A DNA stretch of 64,000 nucleotides from Kribbella caucasensis (GTDB lineage Bacteria > Actinomycetota > Actinomycetes > Propionibacteriales > Kribbellaceae), in NCBI RefSeq assembly GCF_004361855.1, contig NZ_SNWQ01000008.1, positions 62,001 to 126,000 of the forward strand. Reading direction: 5' to 3'. Numbering within the stretch: the stretch's first letter is position 1; the number at the start of each line of letters is the position of its first letter. Of the stretch, positions 51,334-60,037 are shown piece after piece. The position numbers were made by a program, and so were the translations under genes. The notes under the pieces are model-generated. The model made no database searches. It was not told where the DNA came from and worked only from the letters and a program-made list of their open reading frames with translations.

Positions 51334-52424
51334 TGGTCCACCTCGACCTGTACGACGTGCTGGCGGTCGCGGCCCGGGTCCTCCGGATCGACGCGGGCGC
51401 AGTCGTCCGCAGTACAGATCTCGACGCGATCGACCGTGCCCTCACCGCCGCCCGAGCCCACAACCCGGGTGAGGTACCCGAAGCGGCGGCGGTGCTATTC
51501 GTCGGGTTGGTCCGGGAGCAGCCGTTCGAGCGGGACAACCGGCTCGTCGCACTGGCCGTGCTGCTGCAGTTCCTCGGGCTCAACGGCTTCGATCTTCGCC
51601 TTGAACCGGGCGCGGACCTCGACGACCTCTTCGACCGCGTCGCCGACGGCCGCTTCGGACGGTGGGAGATCGCCGACTTCATCCGCTCTGTGCTCAGTGA
51701 ACGTTCGCGACCGGTCTGGTTCGAAGCAGTCGGCGACAAGGAGGACGCCATGTTCGAGTTGTTCAGCGATTCCGCCCGCCGCGCGATCGTGCTCGCGCAG
51801 GAAGAGGCACGGCTGCTCAGTCACAACTACGTGGGCACCGAACACATCCTGCTCGGCCTGATCGACGAAGGCGGCACCGCGGCCAAACACCTCGCCGAGG
51901 CCGGCATCACAGCCGCCGCGGTCAGAACCGTGGTCCTGGAGATCATCGGCCCCGGCCAGACCGCGCCCGGCGACCACCTCCCGTTCACTCCCCGCACCAA
52001 ACGGGTCCTCGAACTCACCCGCACCCAGGCCCGAATCCTCGGCAGCGAGGAGTTCCGCCCTGAACACATCCTGCTCGGCCTGATCGCCGAGGGCAAAGGT
52101 GTCGCCGCACAGGCTCTTGCGAAGCTCGGCGCCGACCCCGTCCGCCTCCGTCGCCAGATCACCGCTGAGACCGACCTCCGCCAGCGCACCGAAGACGCCG
52201 TCCACGGGTTCCTCACCGAAGACGCCGAGCACAGCGGCACCTACGCCCGGAGCCCGCACATCCGCCACCGCCACCTCGTCACCGAACTCACCGCTCTCCT
52301 CGACGAGAACGAACGCCTGCACTCGGAAACCGCCGACCTCCGCGAAGAATCCACCCGACTCCGCAAGGAGGTAACCCGCCTCCGCGCCAAACTCCGCACC
52401 CACGACATCGACCCCGACACCTGA
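51333..52424 (+). CDS. Fic/Doc-like domain fused to ClpC N-terminal repeats (toxin-like fusion)
   Basis: 363 residues in three parts. Residues 1-125 look like a Doc/Fic fold with the motif degraded to QPFERDNRLVAL (63-73; canonical HPFxDGNKR), the His replaced by Gln and the Gly by Asp. Residues 140-270 hold two Clp N-terminal repeats (MFELFSDSARRAIVLAQEEA..., then FTPRTKRVLELTRTQARILG), the substrate- and adaptor-binding domain of ClpC, but no ATPase follows. Residues 315-357 form a coiled coil. Met140 has its own strong Shine-Dalgarno site, so a shorter 224-residue Clp-repeat protein may also be made. Coupled to the RHH gene. Confidence 0.85.
   Translation: MVHLDLYDVLAVAARVLRIDAGAVVRSTDLDAIDRALTAARAHNPGEVPEAAAVLFVGLVREQPFERDNRLVALAVLLQFLGLNGFDLRLEPGADLDDLFDRVADGRFGRWEIADFIRSVLSERSRPVWFEAVGDKEDAMFELFSDSARRAIVLAQEEARLLSHNYVGTEHILLGLIDEGGTAAKHLAEAGITAAAVRTVVLEIIGPGQTAPGDHLPFTPRTKRVLELTRTQARILGSEEFRPEHILLGLIAEGKGVAAQALAKLGADPVRLRRQITAETDLRQRTEDAVHGFLTEDAEHSGTYARSPHIRHRHLVTELTALLDENERLHSETADLREESTRLRKEVTRLRAKLRTHDIDPDT
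51738..51752 (+). promoter_or_regulatory. Internal Shine-Dalgarno and start codon at the fusion joint
   Basis: AAGGAGG (51738-51744), five bases, ATG (51750-51752), in frame within the fusion gene, exactly where ClpC-type proteins begin (MFELFSDSARR). It is a better initiation site than most real starts in the window. Confidence 0.7.
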
Positions 52425-52516
52425 ATCCGTCGGTCACGCGCCCGCCGAGGGCCGCCACGCCTCGGACCTCAACTTTGGAGCGGCCGCCCCACAACCGCCG
52501 CAACGCTTCCCCGAAA

Positions 52517-53317
52517 TCAGCGCCGCCGTTCGACCAGCCACACGATCGCCGCCAGCATTCCCAGCCCAGCAGACACGCCCCCGAAGATCCGGCCGAAGTC
52601 GACATCCCCCGCCGCCTGTTCGCTGGCTCCGGCGGGCCGTACCTGCCGCGGGTCAGTCACCAGGCACTCCACCTCCAGTGCCCCACCCACAGCCGGTACG
52701 GCGACGTCGTCTCCCAACTCGTCAGCAGCTACCGCTCCAGTCAGGACCTGGCCGCCTGCTGGGTAGCGCACGACGAGCTTCCGATCCCCCATCCCCCACC
52801 AGCCGTCGTCGTACCGCAATACCTCAGCGATGACCACGGCCGTCTGTCCGTCGTACTGCCGCTCCTCGTAGCCCGCGACCACACTGCCGCCAAAACCGAT
52901 CAGCGCCAGCAGACAAAAGAACCCCACCAGCGCCCCCGGCACCAACGAATCCCGACCTGCCCGACGCCACCCGTCGTTCACGGATCGTCCGGCGCCGGAC
53001 GCTTCATCAGCAGCCGGCCGGACACCGCGGACCGATCGGGGCGATCGCCCCCTCACCCACAGGCCGACGAGGAAGAGCAGGCAGTACACGCTCCACGCCA
53101 AGACCGCGCCGAGGCCAACCAGTGCCCACTGCCAGAACACATCACCAGGATCTGCGCCCGCCAACAGCGCGACCAGCGCCCCAAGTCCACCCGAGGCGGT
53201 GGCCACACCGAGCAGCCCACCCATGAACGCCCACGGGACAGACCCACCACTCGCCTCACCCGCCAGATACAACCGGCACGGACCGACGACGAGCACCCAC
53301 CTCAGCAACCGTCGCAC
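52517..53317 (-). CDS. Membrane protein, function unknown (DUF3592-like)
   Basis: 266 residues. Hydrophobic segments at about 30-52, 62-88, 126-148 and 243-262. Between the third and fourth is an external beta-rich part, AVVIAEVLRYDDGWWGMGDRKLVVRYPAGGQVLTG, which resembles DUF3592-type folds (alternating strands with V.Y...G). An Arg/Ala-rich cytoplasmic loop joins helices 2 and 3. No operon partner. Confidence 0.65.
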   Translation of the reverse strand: MRRLLRWVLVVGPCRLYLAGEASGGSVPWAFMGGLLGVATASGGLGALVALLAGADPGDVFWQWALVGLGAVLAWSVYCLLFLVGLWVRGRSPRSVRGVRPAADEASGAGRSVNDGWRRAGRDSLVPGALVGFFCLLALIGFGGSVVAGYEERQYDGQTAVVIAEVLRYDDGWWGMGDRKLVVRYPAGGQVLTGAVAADELGDDVAVPAVGGALEVECLVTDPRQVRPAGASEQAAGDVDFGRIFGGVSAGLGMLAAIVWLVERRR

Positions 53318-53422
53318 GTTCGCCTCCCCAGGAACGGCCAGCCGCCGCAGCCCGCAGTGTGGGTTCCACCCGGGTGTACGACGTTCGTACGTCCGCCCGT
53401 CGTTCCGCTGTAGGGCGGTTGA

Positions 53423-54292
53423 TCAGTCGGCGGCGACGCGGGTCTTTTCGGCTTCGATGTCGAAGTCGGCCTTGGGCCACTGGGGGTCGAGGTCGCGGAA
53501 GGTTTCCAGGAGGAGGGTGGTGACGGCCCAGTTGCGGTACCACTTGCGGTCGCTCGGGATCACGTACCAGGGTGCTGCCGGGCCGTTGCAATTCTCCAAC
53601 GCGGCCTCGTACGCCTCGGTGTACGCCGGCCACAACTCCCGCTCGTCGACGTCACCGGGGTTGTACTTCCAGTGCTTGGTCGGGTCGTCCAGCCGGGCCG
53701 CGAGGCGCAGCTTCTGTTCCTCGGACGAGATGTGCAGGAAGCACTTCAGCATCGTGATCCCCTGCTCGGCCAGCTCCGCCTCGAACTCGTTGATCTGCTC
53801 GTACCGGCGGTTCCACACCGGTGGCGCGACCAGGTTCCGCACCCGGGCGATCAGTACGTCCTCGTAGTGCGACCGGTCGAAGATCCCGACGAGTCCCGGC
53901 CCCGGCAGCGCCTGCCGGATCCGCCAGAGGAACCCACGCCGTTTCTCGGTCGGCGTCGGTGCCTTGAACGAGGTGATCCGCAAACCCTGCGGATCCATCA
54001 GCCCCGCGCCATGCCGGATCACGCCACCCTTGCCCGACGTGTCCATCCCCTGCAGCACGAGCAGGACCGAACGACGGCTGCCCTTGCGACCCTCGGCGTA
54101 CAGGCGTTCCTGGAAGTCAGATACCTCGGGGCCGAGCGCGTCCAGCGCGACCTTGCCCTCTTCCTTGGTACCGCTGAACCCGGTCGCCGCCCGCGTGTCG
54201 AATTTGCCTAGGTCGACCGCCCCGGCCGGCACCCGCAACGCGTCCAGCAGCCTGCCGCTCGGCTCAGCCTCTCCTGCCTTCTTCTTCGCCAT
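53423..54292 (-). CDS. ppk2: Polyphosphate kinase 2 family protein
   Basis: 289 residues; ATG 54292 is favoured over 54322 because a terminator-like hairpin occupies 54299-54344. Walker A LQGMDTSGKGGVIRH, lid module with GFLWRIRQALPGPG, Walker B IFDRSHYEDVLIARV. PPK2 enzymes transfer phosphate between polyphosphate and nucleoside mono- or diphosphates in the cytoplasm; the class cannot be set by eye. Single gene. Confidence 0.92.
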   Translation of the reverse strand: MAKKKAGEAEPSGRLLDALRVPAGAVDLGKFDTRAATGFSGTKEEGKVALDALGPEVSDFQERLYAEGRKGSRRSVLLVLQGMDTSGKGGVIRHGAGLMDPQGLRITSFKAPTPTEKRRGFLWRIRQALPGPGLVGIFDRSHYEDVLIARVRNLVAPPVWNRRYEQINEFEAELAEQGITMLKCFLHISSEEQKLRLAARLDDPTKHWKYNPGDVDERELWPAYTEAYEAALENCNGPAAPWYVIPSDRKWYRNWAVTTLLLETFRDLDPQWPKADFDIEAEKTRVAAD

Positions 54293-54298
54293 TGAAAC

Positions 54299-54344
54299 AT
54301 CCTGCCCCATCCCCTCCGACATTCCGGTGAGGACGGGGCAGGAT
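54299..54344 (-). terminator. Hairpin between the secreted-protein gene and ppk2
   Basis: ATCCTGCCCC (54299-54308) pairs perfectly with GGGGCAGGAT (54335-54344) around a 26-base loop, 17 bases after the stop of the upstream gene at 54361. Confidence 0.55.
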
Positions 54345-54360
54345 CCGTACTACGCGCTGG

Positions 54361-55086
54361 TCAGCGACGGGTGGCCGCGCTGCCCAGGTCCCAGCTGATC
54401 GAGGTCGAGTACAGGGCGAACCGGTAGTCCCGCGTCTTGCTGTACCGGTAAGCCATGCTGACCTCACCCTTGGAGTTCGTCCACACGCCCGCCTTCAACG
54501 TCTGCCACTGCGTCGACCCGATCTCCCGGAACTGGAACACACCCGCAGCGGACCGCTTGAAGAAGTTGTTGTTGGACACGGAGTAGAGCAGCGAGGTGCC
54601 CTTCAGGGTCACCACGTCAGCCGTGCGGGACGAGGAGATCCACGCACCGGCGGCCAGCTTCACGGTCACCGGAACGCTGTTCTGGGTGTAGGTGACGCCG
54701 TCGTTGTAGTTCTTGCTGCCAGCCGGCTGGAACGTCTGGTTCCCGATCGCATCGTCGGAGAAGACCCACCAGGTCCCGTCGAGTTCCGGGTCGCGGTCGT
54801 CCCAGCCGATGAAGTTCTGATAGCCCTTGGACGGGTGGTTCAAGTCCCAGACAGAGCTGTTGCCCGCCCGGACGCAGTCACCGGAGATCTTTCCCGGCAG
54901 AACCAGGATCGGCCTGCTGATGGCGACCCGGGTCGGGACGGACACGTTGCAGGTACCAGCGGCCTGCGCCGACGCGGCCGGGCCCTTGGGGAGCACTGGC
55001 AACGGACGGCTGGCGGATGCCGCAAGCGGCGACACGGCGGCGAGGCCGATGGCGGCGATCGCGGCCGTGAGGGTACGGCGAATCAT
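54361..55086 (-). CDS. Secreted protein, paralogue A
   Basis: 241 residues. Signal peptide 1-25 (TLTAAIAAIGLAAVSPLAASA). The mature protein is a beta-rich module with two cysteines: CNVSVPTRVAISRPILVLPGKISGDC. It shares GAWISSSR, VVTLKGTSLLYS, FFKRSAAGVFQFRE and TRDYRFALYSTSISWDLGSA with the next gene upstream. There are no catalytic motifs, so a carbohydrate-, surface- or metal-binding role is as far as one can guess. Family not recognised. Confidence 0.8.
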   Translation of the reverse strand: MIRRTLTAAIAAIGLAAVSPLAASASRPLPVLPKGPAASAQAAGTCNVSVPTRVAISRPILVLPGKISGDCVRAGNSSVWDLNHPSKGYQNFIGWDDRDPELDGTWWVFSDDAIGNQTFQPAGSKNYNDGVTYTQNSVPVTVKLAAGAWISSSRTADVVTLKGTSLLYSVSNNNFFKRSAAGVFQFREIGSTQWQTLKAGVWTNSKGEVSMAYRYSKTRDYRFALYSTSISWDLGSAATRR

Positions 55087-55247
55087 TCGATGTGCTCCTA
55101 GATGTCATACACGGATGGCACTGGGACCCCCCTCAGCACCGATTGCCGCGCGGAGCTTAACCGATACAGAGGTCGGGATCGTGAAGAGCCCAGCGATTTG
55201 CTGCGTTTCGCCCTGGAATTTTGCAGCAAGCTGCAACAGTTGTCCGC

Positions 55248-55895
55248 TCAGCGGGTCGTGACAGCGCTGGCAACGTCCCAGCTGATCGGCGTTGAGTACA
55301 GCGCGAAGCGGTAGTCGCGGGTAGGTGCGTAGGTGTACGCCATCGTCACGGTTCCTGCCGAGCTCGTGCGGACCGCCTTGAGCGGTTTCCACGCGGTTGT
55401 GCCGCGGTCGCGGTATTGGAAGACGCCGGCCGCTGAGCGCTTGAACCACTTGTGGTCGCCCTGCGAGTACAGCAGTGCCGTCCCGGTAAGTGTGACGACA
55501 GCGCCCTTGCGGGACGACGAGATCCAGGCGCCGGTACCGAGCCGGATATCCACCTTGAGGGTGTTCTGTGGCACCGGACCGTTCCATCCGCTGGCGCCGG
55601 CAGGCGTCCAGGTCTGAATGCCGAGCGGATGGTTGTCGGACACCCTCCAGATCCCGCCGTTCTCGAAGTCAGTGCTCTCCAACGTCTTGCCGCTTGCGGT
55701 CTTCAGCGTCCAGACCCCACGGATGCAGTCGCCGGTCATGGTCTGGGTCAGCTGATTGGCGTATACGGCTATCGCCACGCGGGCAGGTGAGTGCAGCGTG
55801 CACATCGGACCTCCCTCAGCTGGTGTGGCGGTGATGGCCCCTCCCACCAGTGCGGCGGCGAATACGGCGGACGAGATCGAACGGCGGCGGCTCAC
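55248..55895 (-). CDS. Secreted protein, paralogue B
   Basis: 215 residues. Signal peptide 1-28 (SSAVFAAALVGGAITATPAEG). Same two-cysteine module as the downstream paralogue: CTLHSPARVAIAVYANQLTQTMTGDC, then GAWISSSRKGAVVTLTGTALLYS, FKRSAAGVFQYRDRG, TRDYRFALYSTPISWDVASA. The genes are separated by 161 bases with no gene in between, so this is a tandem duplication that has diverged well beyond allelic variation. Confidence 0.8.
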   Translation of the reverse strand: MSRRRSISSAVFAAALVGGAITATPAEGGPMCTLHSPARVAIAVYANQLTQTMTGDCIRGVWTLKTASGKTLESTDFENGGIWRVSDNHPLGIQTWTPAGASGWNGPVPQNTLKVDIRLGTGAWISSSRKGAVVTLTGTALLYSQGDHKWFKRSAAGVFQYRDRGTTAWKPLKAVRTSSAGTVTMAYTYAPTRDYRFALYSTPISWDVASAVTTR

Positions 55896-55968
55896 TTTGC
55901 GAACGTCTCCTTGCTGACGACTGGGGACGCTGGACCCCTCAGCGCCGAAGCCGCCGCAGCCTACCCGG

Positions 55969-56997
55969 TCAGGCCATGCCGGTGTGGGCTAGGGCTATCA
56001 GGCGGGAGAGGGCTCGGAGGTACTTCTTGCGGTAGCCGCCTTTGAGCATGGTCGGGGAGAACATGTGGTCGAGGGGGACGCCGCTGGCGAGGAGGGGGAT
56101 GTCGCGGTCGTACATGCGGTCGGCGAGGACGACGACACGGAGGGCGATGTTCTCGTCGGTGAGTTCGCGGATGTCGACGATGCCGACGGTTTCGACGCCG
56201 TCGAGGAATGCGCCGTACTTGCTAGGGTGGAGTTCGCCGAGGTGGTGATACAGGTCGACGAAGTGGTCGCAGGAGGCGCCAGGGTGGTTGGCGGCGGCGC
56301 GTTCGACCTGGTCGTCGGTCCAGGGGTCGGGGGCGACGGGGAGGCCGCGGTGCCGGTAGTCGGGGCCGTCGATGCGGCGTACGTCGAAGTGGGCGGCGAG
56401 GGCCTGGATCTCGCGGAGGAAGTCGCTCGCCTGGAACCGTCCCTCGCCGAGCTTGTCGGGCAGGGTGTTCGAGGTGGCGGCGAGCTGGACGCCGGCGTCG
56501 ACGAGTTGGCCGAGCAGTCGGGAGATCAGCATCGTGTCGCCGGGGTCGTCGAGCTCGAACTCGTCGACACAGATCAGCCGGTACTGCGAGAGCGCAGCGA
56601 CCGCCTCGCGCATCCCAAGGGCGCCGACCAGGTTGGTCAGCTCGACGAAGGTGCAGTACATCTTCGGTCCGGCTGAGACGTGCCAGAGCGATGCGAGCAG
56701 GTGGGTCTTGCCGACGCCGAAGCCGCCGTCCAGGTAGATGCCGGGTTTGGTTTGTGGCTCTGACTTGCGGCCACGGAAGAGGCGGCCGAGTCTGCGGGGT
56801 TTGGTGGTACGGCGGGGTTCGGCGAGGGCGTTGCCGCGTTCGATCAGGAGTGCGAGCGCTTCGGCCTGGCTGGGCTCGGCGGGATCCGGGCGGTAGGTCT
56901 CGAACCGGACCGGCGCGAACCGGGGCGGCGGAACACACTCGGACAGCAACCGGTCCGGACTGACCTCCGGCCGGCGCTCGGTCAGACGGATCGGCAT
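55969..56997 (-). CDS. zapE: ZapE/AFG1-like P-loop ATPase
   Basis: 342 residues from ATG 56997. Walker A DGGFGVGKTHLLAS, then WHVSAGPKMYCTFVELTNLVG, Walker B RLICVDEFELDDPGD, and sensor-1 AATSNTLPD. These are the features of the AFG1/ZapE family: in E. coli ZapE binds FtsZ and affects constriction, in mitochondria AFG1 helps protein turnover. The role in actinobacteria is inferred from family only. Single gene. Confidence 0.92.
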   Translation of the reverse strand: MPIRLTERRPEVSPDRLLSECVPPPRFAPVRFETYRPDPAEPSQAEALALLIERGNALAEPRRTTKPRRLGRLFRGRKSEPQTKPGIYLDGGFGVGKTHLLASLWHVSAGPKMYCTFVELTNLVGALGMREAVAALSQYRLICVDEFELDDPGDTMLISRLLGQLVDAGVQLAATSNTLPDKLGEGRFQASDFLREIQALAAHFDVRRIDGPDYRHRGLPVAPDPWTDDQVERAAANHPGASCDHFVDLYHHLGELHPSKYGAFLDGVETVGIVDIRELTDENIALRVVVLADRMYDRDIPLLASGVPLDHMFSPTMLKGGYRKKYLRALSRLIALAHTGMA

Positions 56998-57092
56998 GCC
57001 GCCAACCCTACGACGTTCCCACTTACCTACTCCCCCACAGCCCAACCTCGGCAGCTGGGGATCTGGGAATGACTGGAAAGTTTGCTGTCACC

Positions 57093-57123
57093 TTGACCGC
57101 TTTCTTACTTTACGTTAGGAAGT
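57093..57123 (+). promoter_or_regulatory. Promoter and candidate ROK operator of the beta-glucosidase gene
   Basis: TTGACC (57093-57098), 17 bases, TAGGAA (57116-57121). The -10 lies within ACGTTAGGAAGT (57112-57123), which is nearly repeated (ACGTAAGGAAGT) at 59927-59938 in front of the ROK repressor gene. A 145-base leader up to GTG 57268 shows no gene. Confidence 0.55.
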
Positions 57124-57267
57124 TGTCATCGGGGTTTCGTAGAGCCGTACACGGGTGTCCCGCCGGGCGCGGAGAGCTTGGTCAGGTCCGACGGCGGATC
57201 ACCAGCCAGTACGGCATGACCCGGCTGGACGGAACCGCATGACCCGCAGTACCGAGAAGGAGACAGC

Positions 57268-58621
57268 GTGACGAACTTTTCCGCCCGGATTCGTTTGGGG
57301 CGCGGCGACCGCGTCGTACCAGGTCGAGGGAGCGGTTGCCGAGGACGGGCGCGGGCCGAGCATCTGGGACACCTTCGCGCACACACCGGGGCGGATCTCG
57401 GACGGGACGACCGGTGATGTTGCCGACGACCACTATCACCGGTACGCCGAGGACATCCGGTTACTGGCGGGCCTTGGGCTGTCGGCGTACCGGTTCTCCA
57501 TCGCGTGGCCGCGGATCGTGCCGAGCGGGAGCGGGGCCGCGAACCAGGCCGGACTGGACTTCTACCGCAGGATCGGGGAGACCTGTCTGGAGAATGGCGT
57601 CACGCCGTACGCGACCTTGTATCACTGGGATCTCCCCCAGCCGCTGGAGGACGCCGGCGGCTGGCTCGTGCGCGACACGGCCGAGCGGTTCCGGGACTAC
57701 GCGGCGATCACCCAGGCAGCGCTCTCCGACGTGGTCAAGGACTGGATGACGCTGAACGAGCCGTGGTGCTCGGCGTTCCTTGGCTACGGCAACGGTGAGC
57801 ACGCGCCCGGGCGGACCGAGGGCGCGGACGCGATGAAGGCGGTCCATCACCTGCTGCTCGGGCACGGACTTGCGCTGCAGGCGATCAAGCAATCGGACAA
57901 CACGGTCGGGATCGCGCTGAACCCGGCGCCCGTGTACGCCGCTTCGCCGTCAGAAGCGGATCGGGATGCCGCCCGGCGGGTCGACGGGTTGCGGAATCGG
58001 ATGTTCCTGGATCCGTTGCTGCTCGGGAAGTATCCGGCCGATGTGCTCGAGGACACCGGTATGACCGAGTGGTTCGCGCAGTACGACGACGATCTCCGGC
58101 TGATCTCGGCGCCGCTGGACTTCATCGGGGTGAACTACTACTGCCCGTCGACAGTCGCGGCGCCGGACGGGCCGATCTCGGCTCCGGGGACGCCGACGAC
58201 GCAGCCGGGCAGCGAGAACATCGTTGCCGTCGACACCGGTCTGGAGAAGACCCAGATGGGCTGGGGAATCCAGCCGAGCGGGTTGCGGGACATCCTCAAG
58301 GCGATCAATGAGCTGGCGCCGGAGATGCCGTTGTACATCACCGAGAACGGCGCGGCGTACCCGGATGAGCTGACGGACGGCGGGATGGTCGAGGATGTGA
58401 AGCGGCAGGAGTACCTGGAGCAGCACATCGCGATGGTTGGTGCGGTGATCGCGGAAGGGTTGCCGGTGAAGGGGTACTTCGCCTGGACGTTGCTGGACAA
58501 CTTCGAGTGGTCGTTCGGGTTCAGCCGGCGGTTCGGGTTGGTCTACGTGGACTACGCGACGCAGGAGCGGATCGTCAAGAACAGCGGGCTTTGGCTGAAG
58601 TCGTTCCTCAGCTCTTTGTGA
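57268..58621 (+). pseudogene. GH1 beta-glucosidase with one-base frameshift near the start
   Basis: A GTG at 57268 behind GAAGGAGA begins TNF, but the family N-terminus PPGFVWGAATASYQVEGA continues only if one T of the run TTTT at 57277-57280 is removed. From there to 58621 the GH1 frame is intact, about 450 residues in all. Acid/base Glu is in WMTLNEPW, nucleophile Glu in LYITENGAAYPDE. GH1 enzymes release terminal beta-glucose from disaccharides in the cytoplasm. Either an inactivating indel, a sequencing error in the T run, or slippage. Control by the ROK repressor encoded opposite is likely. Confidence 0.8.
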
Positions 58622-58662
58622 GTTACGGCGCCTGCGGTGGTTGCTGATCCACCGCAGGCCCG

Positions 58663-59892
58663 TCAGCTGGTGAGCGCCCGGTTGGAGGTCTGATGCGGCG
58701 TCAGCCGGCTGTGCAGGACCAGGGACGCGGCGCCGAGGGCGGCGGCGCTCGGACCCAGTTTGGACAGCTCGACCCGGGTCGAGTGCATCGCCCGGACGAA
58801 GGACAGGCGGCCGAGCTCGTTGGAGGCGACGCGGGCGTAGATCTCGCCGGCCTCGCTGAAACCTGGGCCGGCCAGGATGATCTGGGAGAGATCGAGCAGG
58901 TTGGTGATCGAGAGCAGTGCCTTCGCCAGATACCAGGCGCTCTTCTCGATCAGGGCCAGGCAACGTTGGTCGCCGGCGACGGCCCCACGGGCGATCTTCG
59001 CGAAGTCCGCGCGGATCGCACTGTTGCGGCCGTGCAGGCCGAGATCGCGCACCAGGCCGTCGTCCTGACCGGCGAGGAACACCACTCGCGCGGGCGCGGC
59101 CAGGGCCTCGAGGCACCCGAACCCGCCACACCAGCAGCTCGGGCCTTTGACGTCGAGCACCATGTGGCCGATCTCGCCGACGTTCGACGAGGAACCGCGG
59201 TACACATCGCCGTTGGTGACCAGGCCGAGGCCGAATCCGGCGGCCAGGTAGACGGTGGCGAAGTCGTTGACGGACGGGATCCGGCCGGCCCAGAACTCGC
59301 CGATCGCCGCGCAGGTTGAGTCGTTCTCGACCACGACCGGGTATTCGATCGCACCGCTCAGCTTGCCCATGACTGCGAACGGTTCCCAGGCGTAGCGGTT
59401 CGCCCGGGACCTCAGCAGGCTCTCTCCCGCGCCTTGCCGGCCGGCCAGTGCGACGCCTACGCCGACGAGGGTCGCTGGTTCGACGTCGGCCTTGTGGATA
59501 AGGTCTTCCAGCTCGTTGACGATTCGCTTGATCGCGGTGGCGGGGGTGTCGCGGCCGATGCCGCGGGAGGCGAGCTGCTCGATCACGCGGCCGTTCATGT
59601 CGGTGATGACGTAGGTGATGCTGAGGGTGTCGATCGAGATGCCGACCGCGTGCCGGGCGCGGGGGTTGAACTGCAGCAGCGTCGCGCGCTTGCCGCCGGT
59701 CGGGTCGCCCGGGCCGGTCTCGACGATCAGCCCGTCGGCGAGGAGCTGCTTGACCACCCGGGAGATCGAGGCCGCGGTCAGTCCGGACCGCTGGGCCAGC
59801 TCGACCCGCGTGGCGGTGCCACTGGACCGGATCAGGTCCAGGATCGCGCTGTGCGTCTCCTGCGCGGTCGCGCCCTTCAAGATCTTCGCCAC
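58663..59892 (-). CDS. ROK family transcriptional repressor
   Basis: 409 residues. N-terminal winged helix (SSGTATRVELAQRSGLTAASISRVVKQLLADGLIV, about 20-55). ROK kinase-like fold follows, with ATP/phosphate motif and the zinc site GPSCWCGGFGCLEALAAP. Repressors of this XylR/NagC type sense sugars or sugar phosphates. It is convergent with the beta-glucosidase gene (41 bases apart), and both upstream regions share a 12-base motif, so it probably controls beta-glucoside use and itself. Confidence 0.93.
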   Translation of the reverse strand: MAKILKGATAQETHSAILDLIRSSGTATRVELAQRSGLTAASISRVVKQLLADGLIVETGPGDPTGGKRATLLQFNPRARHAVGISIDTLSITYVITDMNGRVIEQLASRGIGRDTPATAIKRIVNELEDLIHKADVEPATLVGVGVALAGRQGAGESLLRSRANRYAWEPFAVMGKLSGAIEYPVVVENDSTCAAIGEFWAGRIPSVNDFATVYLAAGFGLGLVTNGDVYRGSSSNVGEIGHMVLDVKGPSCWCGGFGCLEALAAPARVVFLAGQDDGLVRDLGLHGRNSAIRADFAKIARGAVAGDQRCLALIEKSAWYLAKALLSITNLLDLSQIILAGPGFSEAGEIYARVASNELGRLSFVRAMHSTRVELSKLGPSAAALGAASLVLHSRLTPHQTSNRALTS

Positions 59893-59926
59893 CTGAGCTC
59901 CCTCCCTGGGCGAACTTTAGTACACA

Positions 59927-59938
59927 ACGTAAGGAAGT
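59927..59938. promoter_or_regulatory. Candidate ROK operator upstream of the repressor gene
   Basis: ACGTAAGGAAGT, 35 bases before the repressor start; differs by one base from the site at 57112-57123 over the beta-glucosidase -10. Confidence 0.5.
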
Positions 59939-59956
59939 GGGCACTCCTGCTCTGAG

Positions 59957-59987
59957 TTGACCTCAAGTCTTGTTGAGGTCCTAGCGT
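59957..59987 (+). promoter_or_regulatory. SoxR-box promoter of the quinone oxidoreductase gene
   Basis: TTGACC (59957-59962), exactly 19 bases, TAGCGT (59982-59987). The spacer region carries CCTCAAG-TCTT-GTTGAGG (59961-59978), one base off the perfect SoxR box CCTCAAG-N4-CTTGAGG. The overlong spacer is the hallmark of MerR/SoxR activation. Confidence 0.75.
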
Positions 59988-60037
59988 TTCCAGGGTGCTC
60001 GGAGCGGGCGCGGAGGTCGAGATTCAGAGGAGAAGTG

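Noticed and set aside
57128..57267. Remnant of a sugar ABC transporter permease before the beta-glucosidase
   Set aside because: A short open stretch exists, but no membrane helix or EAA motif is visible; treated as leader.
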